DNA from: Burkholderiales bacterium
GTDB lineage: Bacteria; Pseudomonadota; Gammaproteobacteria; Burkholderiales; Burkholderiaceae_C
Length of the DNA stretch: 64,000 nt
Reading direction: 5' to 3'
NCBI GenBank assembly: GCA_028872015.1
Contig: JAGWLO010000002.1
Location: 1 to 64,000 of the forward strand
Below, in pieces: positions 33,378 to 43,311 of the stretch. The notes below the pieces were generated by a model. That model was not told where the DNA came from and made no database searches. It saw only the letters and a list, made by a program, of their open reading frames with translations. The first letter of the stretch is position 1. Every line of letters starts with the position of its first letter. The translations under genes and the position numbers were made by a program.

Positions 33378-34904
33378 TCAGGCCACGGCGACCGGAATGC
33401 CGCCGATCCTGGCCTGCCACTCGCGCGGGCCGGTGGTGTGCACGCTGGTGCCCAGCGCATCCACGGCCACCGTCACCGGCATGTCGCGCACGTCGAACTC
33501 GTAGATCGCCTCCATGCCCAGATCGGCGAACGCCAGCACCCGGGCCCCCTTGATGGCCTTGGCGACCAGGTACGCCGCGCCGCCCACCGCCATCAGGTAC
33601 GCACTCTTGTGCTTCCGGATGGCCTCGATGGCGACCGGCCCGCGCTCGGCCTTGCCGATCATGCTGATCAGTCCGGTCTGCGCCAGCATCATCTCGGTGA
33701 ACTTGTCCATCCGCGTCGCCGTGGTGGGGCCGGCCGGGCCGACGACCTCGTCGCGCACCGGGTCCACCGGGCCGACGTAGTAGATGACGCGGTTGGTGAA
33801 GTCCACCGGCAGCTTTTCGCCCCGGGCCAGCATCTCCTGGATGCGCTTGTGGGCGGCGTCGCGGCCGGTGAGCATCTTGCCCGACAGCAGCAGCGTCTGG
33901 CCCGGCTGCCAGCTCGCCACCTCGGCCGGCGTGAGCGTGTCCAGGTCGACCTTGCGGCTTTTCACGTAGTCGGGCGTCCAGTGCACGTCGGGCCACAGGT
34001 CCAGGCTCGGCGGCTCGAGGTAGGCCGGGCCCGATCCGTCGAGCACGAAATGCGCGTGCCGGGTGGCGGCGCAGTTCGGGACCATGCCCACCGGCTTGCC
34101 GGCCGCATGCGTGGGGTGGGTGGCGATCTTGACGTCGAGCACCGTGGTCAGCCCGCCCAGGCCCTGGGCGCCGATGCCCAGGGCGTTGACCTTCTCGTAG
34201 AGCTCGATGCGCAGCTCCTCGAACTTGTCCTTCGGACCGCGCTCGAGCAGCTCGTGCATGTCGATCGGATCCATCAGGCTCTGCTTGGCCAGCAGCACGG
34301 CCTTCTCGGCCGTGCCGCCGATGCCGATGCCCAGCATCCCCGGCGGGCACCAGCCGGCGCCCATCGTGGGCACCGTCTTCAACACCCAGTCGACGATCGA
34401 GTCGCTGGGATTGAGCATCACCAGCTTGCTCTTGTTCTCGCTGCCGCCGCCCTTGGCCGCCACCTGCACGTCGATGGTGTTGCCGGGGACCAGCGTCATG
34501 TGGACCACGGCCGGCGTGTTGTCGCCCGTGTTCTTGCGCGAGAACTGGGGGTCGGCCACGATGGAGGCCCGCAGCCGGTTGTCCGGGTCGAGGTAGGCGC
34601 GGCGCACGCCCTCGTTGACGGCGTCCTCGACCGAGCCCGCAAAGCCCTCCAGCCGCACGTCCATGCCGATCTTCAGGAACACGTTGACGATGCCGGTGTC
34701 CTGGCAGATGGGCCGCCGGCCCTCGGCGCACATCCGGCTGTTGGTCAGGATCTGCGCGATCGCATCCTTGGCCGCCGGGCTCTGCTCGCGCTCGTAGGCG
34801 CGCGCCAGGTGCGCGATGTAGTCGGCCGGGTGGTAGTAGCTGATGTACTGCAGCGCGGCAGCGACCGACTCGACGAGGTCGGCGTGGCGGATGGCGGTGG
34901 TCAT
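33378..34904 (-). CDS. fumA: class I fumarate hydratase ([4Fe-4S])
   Basis: Iron-sulfur fumarase of the TCA cycle, 508 residues in one chain (fused alpha and beta parts). Cluster cysteines are in RPICQDTGIVN, GAGWCPPGMLGIGIGG and VPNCAATRHAHF. The C-terminal half has GPTTATRMDKFTEMML and GGAAYLVAKAIKG. MTTAIRHADL at 34904 was taken as start; the track adds nine codons. A TACACT -10-like sequence lies about 35 bp upstream. FumA and FumB cannot be told apart by sequence; the symbol marks the class. Confidence 0.94.
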   Translation of the reverse strand: MTTAIRHADLVESVAAALQYISYYHPADYIAHLARAYEREQSPAAKDAIAQILTNSRMCAEGRRPICQDTGIVNVFLKIGMDVRLEGFAGSVEDAVNEGVRRAYLDPDNRLRASIVADPQFSRKNTGDNTPAVVHMTLVPGNTIDVQVAAKGGGSENKSKLVMLNPSDSIVDWVLKTVPTMGAGWCPPGMLGIGIGGTAEKAVLLAKQSLMDPIDMHELLERGPKDKFEELRIELYEKVNALGIGAQGLGGLTTVLDVKIATHPTHAAGKPVGMVPNCAATRHAHFVLDGSGPAYLEPPSLDLWPDVHWTPDYVKSRKVDLDTLTPAEVASWQPGQTLLLSGKMLTGRDAAHKRIQEMLARGEKLPVDFTNRVIYYVGPVDPVRDEVVGPAGPTTATRMDKFTEMMLAQTGLISMIGKAERGPVAIEAIRKHKSAYLMAVGGAAYLVAKAIKGARVLAFADLGMEAIYEFDVRDMPVTVAVDALGTSVHTTGPREWQARIGGIPVAVA

Positions 34905-34965
34905 GGGGCGGCCCTCTCGGTGCTCAGCCACACAGTGTAGCCAGCGGCCGCCGCGTCTTCGCTGC

Positions 34966-35583
34966 TCAGTGCTCGGCGCCGCGCTGGGTCGCCACCATCA
35001 GCCGGTCGGTGAGGGCGATGGCCAGCGCGGAAAGCAGGAAGGCGATGTGGATCACGGTCTGCCAGAGCAGCACCTTCTCGGTGTAGTTCTCGGCATTGAT
35101 GAAGGTCTTCAGCAGGTGGATCGAGCTGATGCCGATGATGGCCGTGCCCAGCTTCACCTTCAGCACCGAGGCGTTGACGTGGCTCAGCCACTCGGGCTGG
35201 TCGGGGTGCGACTCGAGCCCCATGCGCGAGACGAAGGTCTCGTAGCCGCCGACGATGACCATGATGAGCAGGTTGCTGATCATCACCACGTCGATGAGGG
35301 CCAGCACCACCAGCATGACGATCGTCTCGTTCAGGCCTGACAGGGGCGTGTTGCTGCGGTAGCCCGAGCTCGTCACGAGCTGGGCCAGGGCATCGGCGTT
35401 GCCGAAGGCGGCCTCCACCAGATGCACCAGCTCGACCCAGAACTGCACCACGTACAGGGCCTGGGCCACGATCAGCCCCAGGTACAGCGGCAGCTGCAGC
35501 CAGCGGCTGGCGAAGATCAGGCGCGGCAGCGGCTGCAGCGCGGGTCGGCCCGGCGGGCCGGGCGGCGTGGAGGGCGAAGACAT
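34966..35583 (-). CDS. UPF0114 membrane protein (YqhA family)
   Basis: Inner-membrane protein of 205 residues with about four hydrophobic segments: [40 protein letters not shown], the stretch around [15 protein letters not shown], and [35 protein letters not shown] is the family signature. The molecular function is not known. It has its own upstream region shared with divergent acs; TACAAT on the minus strand near 35630 is a good -10 candidate. Confidence 0.88.
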   Translation of the reverse strand: MSSPSTPPGPPGRPALQPLPRLIFASRWLQLPLYLGLIVAQALYVVQFWVELVHLVEAAFGNADALAQLVTSSGYRSNTPLSGLNETIVMLVVLALIDVVMISNLLIMVIVGGYETFVSRMGLESHPDQPEWLSHVNASVLKVKLGTAIIGISSIHLLKTFINAENYTEKVLLWQTVIHIAFLLSALAIALTDRLMVATQRGAEH

Positions 35584-35739
35584 CGGCAGCTGGACCTCGG
35601 CGCGTCAGGGGCAACCCGCTGGAGTGAAATTGTAGAGGCGGGCCGTGCCAAACTGGCGCTGCAGTCAGGGGCCCGTCAGTGCGGGCCCGCACCGTCCGTG
35701 CCACCGACGATGCCCCACCCGAACCCGCAGGAGACAGCC

Positions 35740-37716
35740 ATGAGCGCCGAACACGCCACCGAGTTGAAGACCCACCAACCGCCCGCCGCCCTGGTGGCTG
35801 CCGCCCGCGTCTCGGGCATGGCCGCGTATCGCGCGCTGGCTGCCGAGGCCGAGCGCGACCACGAGGCCTACTGGGCCCGCCTGGCGCGCGAGTTCCTGAG
35901 CTGGAAGCGGCCGTTCACGCAGGTGCTGGACAGCAGCCAGGCGCCGTTCTTCAAGTGGTTCGCCGACGGCACGCTGAACGTCTCGTACAACTGCCTGGAC
36001 CGCAACATCGAGCGCGGCCTGGGCGCCAAGACGGCGATCATCTTCGAGGCCGACGACGGCGCCGTCACGCGCGTCAGCTATGCCGAACTGCTGGCCACCG
36101 TGAGCCGGTTCGCGAACGCGTTGAAGGCGCGCGGCGTCAAGCGCGGCGACCGTGTCGTCATCTACATGAGCATGAGCGTGGAAGGCGTGGCCGCCATGCA
36201 GGCCTGCGCCCGCATCGGCGCCACGCACTCGGTGGTGTTCGGCGGCTTCTCCGCGCAGAGCCTGCGCGACCGCATCCACGACGCCGGCGCGGTGATGGTG
36301 ATCACCGCCGACGAGCAGGCACGCGGCGGCAAGGCGCTGCCGCTGAAGGCCATCGTCGACGAGGCGATCGCGCTCGGCGGCTGCGAGACGGTGGCCAACG
36401 TCATCGTCTACCGCCGCACCGGCGGCGCCATCGCCTGGCACCCCGCGCGCGACCGCTGGCTGCACGACGAACTGGCCGGTCAGGGCACGGTGTGCGAGCC
36501 CGAGTGGGTGGGCGCCGAGCACCCGCTGTTCCTGCTGTACACCAGCGGCAGCACGGGCAAGCCCAAGGGCGTGCAGCACAGCACCGGCGGCTACTTGCTG
36601 CACGCCGCGCTCACGACCGCCTGGACCTTCGACCTGAGGGACGACGACGTGTTCTGGTGCACCGCCGACATCGGCTGGGTCACCGGCCACAGCTACATCG
36701 CCTACGGCCCGCTGGCCCTGGGCGGCACCGAGATCGTGTTCGAGGGCGTGCCCACCTACCCCGACGCGGCGCGCTTCTGGAAGACGATCGAGAAACACAA
36801 GGTCAGCATCTTCTACACCGCGCCCACGGCCATCCGCAGCCTCATCAAGGCGGCCGAGGGCAACGACGCCGTGCATCCGAGGCACAGCGACCTGCGCAGC
36901 CTGCGCATCCTGGGCAGCGTGGGCGAGCCCATCAACCCGGCCGCCTGGGAGTGGTACTACGAGCACGTGGGCGGCGGCCGCTGCCCCATCGTCGACACCT
37001 TCTGGCAGACCGAGACCGGCGGCCACGTGATCACGCCGCTGCCGGGTGCCACGCCGATGGTCCCGGGCTCGTGCACGCTGCCGTTTCCGGGCATCGCGGC
37101 GGCCATCGTCGACGAGACCGGCGCCGACGTGCCCGACGGCAGCGGGGGCATCCTCGTCATCAAGAAGCCCTGGCCCAGCATGATCCGCACCATCTGGGGC
37201 GACCCCGAGCGCTTCAAGAAGAGCTACTACCCGCCCGAGCTGAAGGGCTACTACCTGGCCGGCGACGGCGCCATCCGCGACAAGGCCACGGGCTACTTCA
37301 CCATCACCGGCCGCATCGACGACGTGCTCAACGTCAGCGGCCACCGCATGGGCACGATGGAGATCGAGAGCGCGCTGGTGAGCTGCACCGAGCTCGTGGC
37401 CGAGGCCGCCGTGGTGGGGCGGCCCGACGAAACCACGGGCGAGGCGATCTGCGCCTTCGTCGTGCTCAAGGGCAGCCGACCCAGCGGCGACGAGGCCAAG
37501 GCCATCGCCAGGCGACTGCGCGACTGGGTGGGCAAGGAGATCGGCCCGATCGCCAAGCCCAAGGACATCCGCTTCGGCGACAACCTGCCCAAGACCCGCA
37601 GCGGCAAGATCATGCGCCGGCTGCTGCGCAGCATCGCCAAGGGCGAGGCGATCACGCAGGACACCAGCACGCTGGAGAACCCGGCCATCCTGGAGCAGCT
37701 CGCCCAGACCAACTGA
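35740..37716 (+). CDS. acs: acetyl/propionyl-CoA synthetase (Acs family)
   Basis: AMP-forming acyl-CoA synthetase of 658 residues. P-loop-like [11 protein letters not shown], the [10 protein letters not shown] acyl-pocket motif, [16 protein letters not shown], and the acetylation-regulated catalytic lysine in [12 protein letters not shown] near residue 622 are present. ATG 35740 follows GCAGGAGACAGCC, a strong ribosome-binding site, and starts the protein at [10 protein letters not shown]. Acetate is the default substrate for this length and signature. A propionyl-CoA synthetase is the alternative. Confidence 0.94.
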   Translation: MSAEHATELKTHQPPAALVAAARVSGMAAYRALAAEAERDHEAYWARLAREFLSWKRPFTQVLDSSQAPFFKWFADGTLNVSYNCLDRNIERGLGAKTAIIFEADDGAVTRVSYAELLATVSRFANALKARGVKRGDRVVIYMSMSVEGVAAMQACARIGATHSVVFGGFSAQSLRDRIHDAGAVMVITADEQARGGKALPLKAIVDEAIALGGCETVANVIVYRRTGGAIAWHPARDRWLHDELAGQGTVCEPEWVGAEHPLFLLYTSGSTGKPKGVQHSTGGYLLHAALTTAWTFDLRDDDVFWCTADIGWVTGHSYIAYGPLALGGTEIVFEGVPTYPDAARFWKTIEKHKVSIFYTAPTAIRSLIKAAEGNDAVHPRHSDLRSLRILGSVGEPINPAAWEWYYEHVGGGRCPIVDTFWQTETGGHVITPLPGATPMVPGSCTLPFPGIAAAIVDETGADVPDGSGGILVIKKPWPSMIRTIWGDPERFKKSYYPPELKGYYLAGDGAIRDKATGYFTITGRIDDVLNVSGHRMGTMEIESALVSCTELVAEAAVVGRPDETTGEAICAFVVLKGSRPSGDEAKAIARRLRDWVGKEIGPIAKPKDIRFGDNLPKTRSGKIMRRLLRSIAKGEAITQDTSTLENPAILEQLAQTN

Positions 37717-37817
37717 GCCGCCGTGCGGGCGCTGGCCGGGATGCAGCCGATCCGGCGATTGGGTCACGCCCGCGCGCGGCCGGGGTGGACTACAGTGGCC
37801 GGGAGGAGGGCGACACC

Positions 37818-38177
37818 ATGCCCCTGGTCATACTCGGAACGCTGCTGCTGGTGGCCAAGCTGGCGGAGCTGGGCCCGTTCGCGAACCTTGCCTGGTGGTG
37901 GGTGCTGGCGCCCTTCGGCCTGGCGGTGCTGTGGTGGGAGTTCGCCGATTCCAGCGGCTGGACGCAGCGCCGCGCGATGAACAAGATGGACGAGCGCAAG
38001 CGCGAGCGCCGCGACGCCGCGATGCAGGCGCTGGGGCTGGACCACCGGCGCGAGCGCCTGGCCACGCGTTCGCGCCGCGACGCCGCGCGCCGCACCTCGG
38101 GCGACGAGCCCAAGGTGAACGCCGGGGCCGGCGCCCCGGCCCCGGCCGCCGAGTCGCGCCGCGATCCGCGCCAGTAG
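37818..38177 (+). CDS. small Trp-rich membrane protein (TIGR04438-like)
   Basis: A 119-residue protein beginning [20 protein letters not shown]. It has two hydrophobic segments with a Trp cluster ([20 protein letters not shown]), then a basic [21 protein letters not shown] stretch and a charged Ala/Pro/Arg tail. This matches a small Trp-rich family seen in betaproteobacteria; function unknown. GGGAGGAGGG lies 8 bp before the ATG. The family usually ends near GL, so the last 55 residues are a variable extension. Confidence 0.8.
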   Translation: MPLVILGTLLLVAKLAELGPFANLAWWWVLAPFGLAVLWWEFADSSGWTQRRAMNKMDERKRERRDAAMQALGLDHRRERLATRSRRDAARRTSGDEPKVNAGAGAPAPAAESRRDPRQ

Positions 38178-38242
38178 CCCGCCGATCGCGCGCCTGTTCG
38201 CGCCCCTGGCGCGCTGCCGTGCCGGCCCGCCCGGCCGGCGCT

Positions 38243-39919
38243 TCAGTCGCGGTCGAGCACCGCGCCCGTGCTGGCGCTGGAGGCCAGGCGCCCGAACTTG
38301 CCCAGCACGCCGCGCGTGTAGCGCAGCGCCGGTGCCTGCCAGGCGGTGCGGCGGCGCGCGATCTCGGACTCGTCCACCTCCAGCTGCAGCAGCAGGCGGT
38401 GGGCGTCGATGGTGATGCGGTCGCCCTCGTGCACCAGCGCGATCAGGCCGCCGGCATGGGCCTCGGGCGCCACGTGGCCCACCACCATGCCCCAGGTGCC
38501 GCCCGAGAAGCGGCCGTCGGTGATGAGCCCCACGCTCTCGCCCAGGCCCTGGCCGATGAGGGCGCTGGTGGGAGCCAGCATCTCGGGCATGCCCGGGCCG
38601 CCCTGGGGGCCGAGGTAGCGCAGCACCATCACGTCGCCGGCCCTGATCTTGCCGTCCATGATGGCGGCCAGCGCGCTCTGCTCGTCGTCGAACACGCGCG
38701 CCGGGCCCGTCATCACCGGATTCTTCAGGCCCGAGATCTTGGCCACGCAGCCCTCGGTGGCGAGGTTGCCTTTGAGGATCGCGAGGTGGCCCTCGGCGTA
38801 GACCGGGGCGGTCACGGGGCGAATCACCTGCTGGTCGCGGCGCAGCGGCGGCACGTCCTGCAGGTTCTCGGCCACTGTCTTGCCGGTGATGGTGATGCAG
38901 TCCCCGTGCAGCAAGCCCGCGCCCAGCAGTTCCTTCATCACGGACGGGATGCCGCCGGCACGGTGCAGGTCGATCGCCAGGTACTGGCCGCTGGGCTTGA
39001 GGTCGCACAGCACCGGCACGCGGCGGCGCAGGCGCTCGAAGTCCTCGATCGTCCAGTCGACCCCGGCGGCGTGCGTGATGGCCAGAAAGTGCAGCACCGC
39101 GTTCGTGCTGCCGCCGGTGGCCATGACCACGGCCACGGCGTTCTCGATGCTCTGGCGGGTGACGATGTCGCGCGGCTTCAGGTCGGCCTTGACGGCCTCG
39201 ACCAGCGCCCGCGCCGCCGCCCGCGTGTGCTCGACGATGGCGTCCTCGACGTTGGCCATCGTGCTGGCGTAGGGCAGGCTCATGCCCAGGGCCTCGAAGG
39301 CCGAGCTCATGGTGTTGGCGGTGTACATGCCGCCGCACGAGCCGCTGCCGGGGATGGCCCGGCGCTCGATCTGGCAGAAGTCTTCCTCGCTCATCTTGCC
39401 GGCGCTGAACTGCCCCACGGCCTCGAACACGCTGACGATGTTCAGGTCCTGGCCCTTGTAGTGGCCGGGCAGGATGGTGCCGCCGTAGACATAGATGGCC
39501 GGCACGTTGGCGCGCAGCATGCCCATCATGCCGCCGGGCATGTTCTTGTCGCAGCCGCCGAGCACCAGCACGCCGTCCATCCACTGGCCGCCGACGCAGG
39601 TCTCCACGCAGTCGGCGATGACCTCGCGCGAGACCAGGCTGTACTTCATGCCCTCGGTGCCCATGGCCATGCCGTCGCTGATGGTGGGCGTGCCGAAGAT
39701 CTGCGGGTTGGCGCCGGCTTCCTTCAGGGCCGCTACCGCGGCATCGGCCAGCCGCTGCAGACCCGAGTTGCACGGCGTGATGGTGCTGTGGCCGTTGGCC
39801 ACGCCGACCATGGGCTTGGCGAAGTCGGCCTCGGTATAGCCCATCGCGTAGTACATGCTGCGGTTGGGGGCGCGGGCCACGCCTTCGGTGATGTTCCTCG
39901 AGCGGCGGTTGAAGCTCAT
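38243..39919 (-). CDS. ilvD: dihydroxy-acid dehydratase
   Basis: Iron-sulfur enzyme of valine, isoleucine and leucine synthesis, 558 residues. Cysteine motifs are [22 protein letters not shown] and [14 protein letters not shown]; the C-terminus has [20 protein letters not shown] 39919 ([13 protein letters not shown]) was chosen by homology; the track extension of 18 codons runs into the lgt promoter region. It diverges from lgt with an 81-bp gap. An edd-like dehydratase is excluded by the length and FSGGT region. Confidence 0.96.
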   Translation of the reverse strand: MSFNRRSRNITEGVARAPNRSMYYAMGYTEADFAKPMVGVANGHSTITPCNSGLQRLADAAVAALKEAGANPQIFGTPTISDGMAMGTEGMKYSLVSREVIADCVETCVGGQWMDGVLVLGGCDKNMPGGMMGMLRANVPAIYVYGGTILPGHYKGQDLNIVSVFEAVGQFSAGKMSEEDFCQIERRAIPGSGSCGGMYTANTMSSAFEALGMSLPYASTMANVEDAIVEHTRAAARALVEAVKADLKPRDIVTRQSIENAVAVVMATGGSTNAVLHFLAITHAAGVDWTIEDFERLRRRVPVLCDLKPSGQYLAIDLHRAGGIPSVMKELLGAGLLHGDCITITGKTVAENLQDVPPLRRDQQVIRPVTAPVYAEGHLAILKGNLATEGCVAKISGLKNPVMTGPARVFDDEQSALAAIMDGKIRAGDVMVLRYLGPQGGPGMPEMLAPTSALIGQGLGESVGLITDGRFSGGTWGMVVGHVAPEAHAGGLIALVHEGDRITIDAHRLLLQLEVDESEIARRRTAWQAPALRYTRGVLGKFGRLASSASTGAVLDRD

Positions 39920-40000
39920 GCGACGGTCTCCGTGATCGGGCTGCGAGTTTATCGGCCGCCCGGGCGTGGACAATCATGGCTGTCCTCAGGAGCCCCTCCG

Positions 40001-40813
40001 ATGCTCGTGCATCCCCAGTTCAACCCGGTGGCGCTGTCCATCGGGCCCTTGCAGATCCACTGGTACGGCCTGACCTACCTGGCCGGCTTCCTGCTCTTCC
40101 TGTACCTGGGCGGCCGCCGCGTGCGGCTGCCGCAGTTCGCCGCCGCGGGCTGGACGCGGCGCGACGTCGAAGACATCCTGTTCCTGGGCGTGCTCGGCGT
40201 GGTGCTGGGCGGGCGGCTGGGCTACGTGCTGTTCTACAAGCCGGCCGAGTACTTCGCGCACCCGGCCGAGATCTTCATGGTCTGGCAGGGCGGCATGTCG
40301 TTCCACGGCGGGCTGCTGGGCGTGATGGCGGCGATGACGTGGTTCGCGCGCTCGCGCGGCCGGCCCTTCCTGCAGGTGATGGACGTGGTGGCACCCTGCG
40401 TGCCCACCGGCCTGGCGGCGGGCCGCATCGGCAACTTCATCAACGGCGAGCTCTGGGGCCGGCCGGCCGACCCCTCGCTGCCCTGGGCGATGGTGTTCCC
40501 CGAGAGCGGCAGCCTGGTGCCCAGGCACCCGTCCGAGATCTACGAGTTCTTGCTCGAGGGCGTGCTGCTGTTCGTGCTGCTGTGGTGGTACGGCCAGAAG
40601 GAGCGCGCGCGCGGCCAGGTGGCGGCGGCCTTCCTGGTGGGCTACGGCGTGCTGCGCTTCATCGCCGAGTACTTCCGCGAGCCCGACAGTTTCCTGGGCC
40701 TGCTCGGCCTGGGTCTGAGCATGGGGCAGTGGCTGTGCCTGCCGATGATCGCGGCCGGCGTGGCCCTGTGGCTGTGGTGCGGGCGCCATCCGGCAGGCCG
40801 GGCCGGCGCATGA
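40001..40813 (+). CDS. lgt: prolipoprotein diacylglyceryl transferase
   Basis: Inner-membrane enzyme that attaches diacylglycerol to the lipobox cysteine of prolipoproteins. 270 residues with about seven hydrophobic segments; the Lgt signature [14 protein letters not shown] is intact, with [11 protein letters not shown] at the N-terminus and [11 protein letters not shown] carrying the catalytic His. ATG 40001 opens [15 protein letters not shown]. The stop overlaps the exonuclease gene start as ATGA. Confidence 0.96.
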   Translation: MLVHPQFNPVALSIGPLQIHWYGLTYLAGFLLFLYLGGRRVRLPQFAAAGWTRRDVEDILFLGVLGVVLGGRLGYVLFYKPAEYFAHPAEIFMVWQGGMSFHGGLLGVMAAMTWFARSRGRPFLQVMDVVAPCVPTGLAAGRIGNFINGELWGRPADPSLPWAMVFPESGSLVPRHPSEIYEFLLEGVLLFVLLWWYGQKERARGQVAAAFLVGYGVLRFIAEYFREPDSFLGLLGLGLSMGQWLCLPMIAAGVALWLWCGRHPAGRAGA

Positions 40814-41517
40814 GGCAGGTCTTTCTGGACACCGAAACCACGGGGCTCAGCGCCGAGGGCGGCGACCGCATCGTCGAGATCGGCTGCATCGAGCTCGTGG
40901 ATCGCCGCTACAGCGGACGCCGGCTGCACCACTACGTCAACCCGCAGCGGGCCAGCCACCCCGACGCCCTGCGCGTGCACGGCATCACCGAGGCGTTCCT
41001 GGCCGACAAGCCGCTGTTCGCCGCCATCGCCGACGAGTTGCTGGACTTCGTCGACGGTGCGGAGGTGGTCATCCACAACGCCGCCTTCGACCTCGGCTTC
41101 CTGGATGCCGAGCTGGCCCGCCTGGGCCGGCCGCCGCTGGCGCGCCGCGCCGCGCGGGTGACCGACAGCCTGGCGCTGGCGCGCGAGTCGTTTCCGGGCA
41201 AGAGCAATTCGCTCGATGCCCTGTGCAAGCGCCTGGAGGTGGACAACCGCGGCCGCGAACTGCACGGCGCATTGCTCGACGCCGGGCTGCTGGCCGAGGT
41301 GTACCTGCGCCTGACGCGCGGCCAGGGGGCGCTGGTGATCGAGGCCGGCGACGGCCGGCGGGGCCCGCAGCTCGACCAGCCGGCCGACCTGCGCCAGTTC
41401 GTGCTGCCCGTGCTGCCGGCCAGCGCCGACGAGGCTGCGGCGCACGAGGCCGTGCTGGCCGACATCGACCGCGCCAGCCGCGGCGCGACCGTCTGGCGCC
41501 GCCTGGCCATGCCCTGA
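40810..41517 (+). CDS. dnaQ: DnaQ-like DEDDh 3'-5' exonuclease (Pol III epsilon)
   Basis: Proofreading exonuclease of 235 residues. Exo motifs: FLDTETTGL (D, E), [14 protein letters not shown] (D) and [15 protein letters not shown] (H, D). [20 protein letters not shown] is typical of true DnaQ, so this is probably the replicative epsilon subunit. Its ATG overlaps the lgt stop (ATGA). The tRNA-Val gene follows 43 bp downstream. Confidence 0.93.
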   Translation: MRQVFLDTETTGLSAEGGDRIVEIGCIELVDRRYSGRRLHHYVNPQRASHPDALRVHGITEAFLADKPLFAAIADELLDFVDGAEVVIHNAAFDLGFLDAELARLGRPPLARRAARVTDSLALARESFPGKSNSLDALCKRLEVDNRGRELHGALLDAGLLAEVYLRLTRGQGALVIEAGDGRRGPQLDQPADLRQFVLPVLPASADEAAAHEAVLADIDRASRGATVWRRLAMP

Positions 41518-41531
41518 AGCCATGGCATAAT
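41503..41531 (+). promoter_or_regulatory. possible promoter of tRNA-Val
   Basis: CATAAT at 41526-41531 within an A/T-rich GGCATAATTTT is a five-of-six -10 match, 30 bp before the mature tRNA. CTGGCC about 17 bp upstream is a weak -35. It overlaps the end of dnaQ. Confidence 0.5.
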
Positions 41532-41560
41532 TTTGGGCTTCCGGTCCGGCAACGGAATCC

Positions 41561-41635
41561 GGGCGGTTAGCTCAGCGGTAGAGCACTGCCTTCACACGGC
41601 AGGGGTCGCAGGTTCGAACCCTGCACCGCCCACCA
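41561..41635 (+). tRNA. tRNA-Val (anticodon CAC)
   Basis: 75 nt including encoded CCA. The acceptor stem GGGCGGT pairs with ACCGCCC. The D arm is GCTCAGCGGTAGAGC. The anticodon stem CTGCC/GGCAG encloses TTCACAC, giving anticodon CAC (Val, GUG codons, the favoured Val codon here). The T arm has GCAGG-TTCGAAC-CCTGC. All stems pair perfectly. Confidence 0.97.
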
Positions 41636-41668
41636 GCCTGCGCTCGACCTTCCTGCCACTTCGTCACG

Positions 41669-42343
41669 TCAGGCAGCGTGCGGCGGCGACTGCAGCGTCC
41701 GCTCCAGCCTGGTCACCAGGGCCTGGCGCGCGATGTCGGCGTGGCGGGCCGAGAGTTCGGCGGCGGCCGGGCCGTCGCCAGCGCGGATGGCCGCGCGGAT
41801 CGCTTCGTGCTCGTCCCAGATCCCCTCGCGGCTGCCGCTGTGCAGCAGCACCGCGCCCATCACACGGCGCAGGTGGATCCAGTGCAGCTGGGTGCTGGCG
41901 ACGATGTAAGGGTTGCCGCTGGCCTGGTAGATGGCGCCGTGGAAGGCGGTGTCGGCCTCGATCATCGCGCGCACGTCGGTGCCGGCGGCGGCGCGGCGGC
42001 CCGCGGCGACCAGCGCGGCCGGGATGTCGGCGCGGCGCTCGGCCGCCAGCTGCGCAGCCAGCGCGTCGAGCGCGCCGCGCACCTGGTAGAGCTGGCCGAT
42101 GCGGTGCGGCTGCAGCGGCGTGACCAGCAGGCCGCGCCCCGGCGCGTCCTCGAGCAGCCCGTCCTTCTTCAGCAGCCGCAGCGCCTGCAGCACCGGCGAG
42201 CGCGAGACGTTCAACTGCTCGGCCAGGTCTTCCTGCGTCACGCGCGCACCCGGGGCCAGGGTGCCGTCGCTGATGGCGTCGAGCAGCGTGCGGTAGACCG
42301 CATCGACGTAGTCGGTGCGGGCGGGGACTTTGGCCAGGCTCAT
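41669..42343 (-). CDS. GntR-family (FadR/FCD) regulator
   Basis: A 224-residue regulator starting MSLAKVPARTDYVDAV. The winged helix includes TQEDLAEQLNVSRSPVLQALRLL. The FCD domain has ligand/metal residues in DTAFHGAIYQASGN, WDEHEAIRAAI and ARHADIARQAL. It lies at the downstream end of the Rieske-oxygenase cluster, in the same direction but after a 131-bp gap containing an 11-bp tandem repeat. It probably controls the cluster through the TCTGTATACAGA palindrome before the oxygenase gene, which is inference. It is convergent with tRNA-Val. Confidence 0.92.
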   Translation of the reverse strand: MSLAKVPARTDYVDAVYRTLLDAISDGTLAPGARVTQEDLAEQLNVSRSPVLQALRLLKKDGLLEDAPGRGLLVTPLQPHRIGQLYQVRGALDALAAQLAAERRADIPAALVAAGRRAAAGTDVRAMIEADTAFHGAIYQASGNPYIVASTQLHWIHLRRVMGAVLLHSGSREGIWDEHEAIRAAIRAGDGPAAAELSARHADIARQALVTRLERTLQSPPHAA

Positions 42344-42399
42344 CGCAGTACCTTCGTGTTTCGCATGCCGGGATGCGTCCTTGGGGCGGCCCGGCGGGA

Positions 42400-42465
42400 T
42401 CATGGCGCGCTCATGGCGCGCTCATGGCGCCCTCGTGGCGCCCTCGTGGTGCCCTCGTGGTGCCC
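42400..42465. repeat. 11-bp tandem repeat, six units
   Basis: Six head-to-tail 11-bp units: TCATGGCGCGC twice, TCATGGCGCCC, TCGTGGCGCCC, and TCGTGGTGCCC twice. Substitutions change stepwise along the array, as expected for a growing minisatellite. It lies between the aldolase stop and the regulator start; the remaining intergenic bases hold nothing else recognisable. Confidence 0.9.
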
Positions 42466-42474
42466 TCCCGCGGG

Positions 42475-43287
42475 TCACTCGAACATGTCGGGCTGCGTCG
42501 CGGCCAGGTGGTCGTAGATGGGCTGGAAGTGCAGCCAGCCGATGTACTCCGAGCCCACATGCTGGCGGCTGTAGCGCGAGCGCTCGGGCGACACCAGCGC
42601 CGGCTTGTGGCCGCTGGCCTCGACGAGCAATTGCTGGCGACAGCAACGCTCGAGCGCGATGAACCAGAAGGCCGCCGCCTCGATGCTGTGGCGGCTGGCC
42701 GTGAGCAGGCCGTGGTTCTGGTGGATGGCGGCCTTCACGCCCTTGAACCAGTCGCACACCGCCATGCCGGCGCGCTCTTCCACCGCCACCTGGCCGGCCT
42801 CGTCCTTGATGACCACGTGGTCCTCGAAGAACGCCGCGGCGTCCTGCGAGATCGGCTCCAGCGGTCGGCCCAGGGCGGCGAAGGCCGTGCCGTACACCGT
42901 GTGCGCGTGGCACATCGACAGGATGTCGGGATGCGCCTCGTGCACCGCGGCGTGCAGCACGAAGCCGGCACGGTTGATGGCGTGCCGCCCCTGGACGACG
43001 CGGCCCTGGTGGTTGGCCAGGATGAGGTTGGAGACCCGCACCTGCGCGAAGTGCACGCACATCGGGTTGGTCCAGTACAGCTCGGGGTGCTCGGGGTCGC
43101 GGATCGTCAGGTGGCCGGCGAAGCCGTAGTCGAAGCCTTCCTGCGCGAACGCGCGGCAGGCCGCCACCAGGCGCTGCTGCCGGTGCAGCCGCTCGGCGGC
43201 GAGGCTGTCGAACTGCGGCACCTCGGGGTAGATCAGCCCGGGCTGCGTGGGCTGGTAGATCGAGTGGTTCTTCACTGGGTCGAGCAT
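42475..43287 (-). CDS. class II aldolase/adducin-family protein
   Basis: A 270-residue zinc-dependent aldolase/epimerase-fold protein. FAGHLTIRDPEHPELYWTNP, CHAHTVYGTAFAALG (metal His pair) and HQNHGLLTASRHSIE (further His) match the family. Members include fuculose aldolases, HMG-like decarboxylases and many uncharacterised catabolic enzymes, so the reaction is not known. It lies 24 bp after the reductase gene and is probably part of the oxygenase operon. It might act on the ring-derived or side-chain product. Confidence 0.88.
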   Translation of the reverse strand: MLDPVKNHSIYQPTQPGLIYPEVPQFDSLAAERLHRQQRLVAACRAFAQEGFDYGFAGHLTIRDPEHPELYWTNPMCVHFAQVRVSNLILANHQGRVVQGRHAINRAGFVLHAAVHEAHPDILSMCHAHTVYGTAFAALGRPLEPISQDAAAFFEDHVVIKDEAGQVAVEERAGMAVCDWFKGVKAAIHQNHGLLTASRHSIEAAAFWFIALERCCRQQLLVEASGHKPALVSPERSRYSRQHVGSEYIGWLHFQPIYDHLAATQPDMFE

Positions 43288-43311
43288 GGTGGGTCTTCCG
43301 TCCGTGCAGGG

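Noticed and set aside
38178-38242. G/C-rich inverted repeats between the Trp-rich gene and ilvD as a terminator
   Set aside because: Short GCCGGC-type palindromes are expected by chance at this composition and there is no T-tract.
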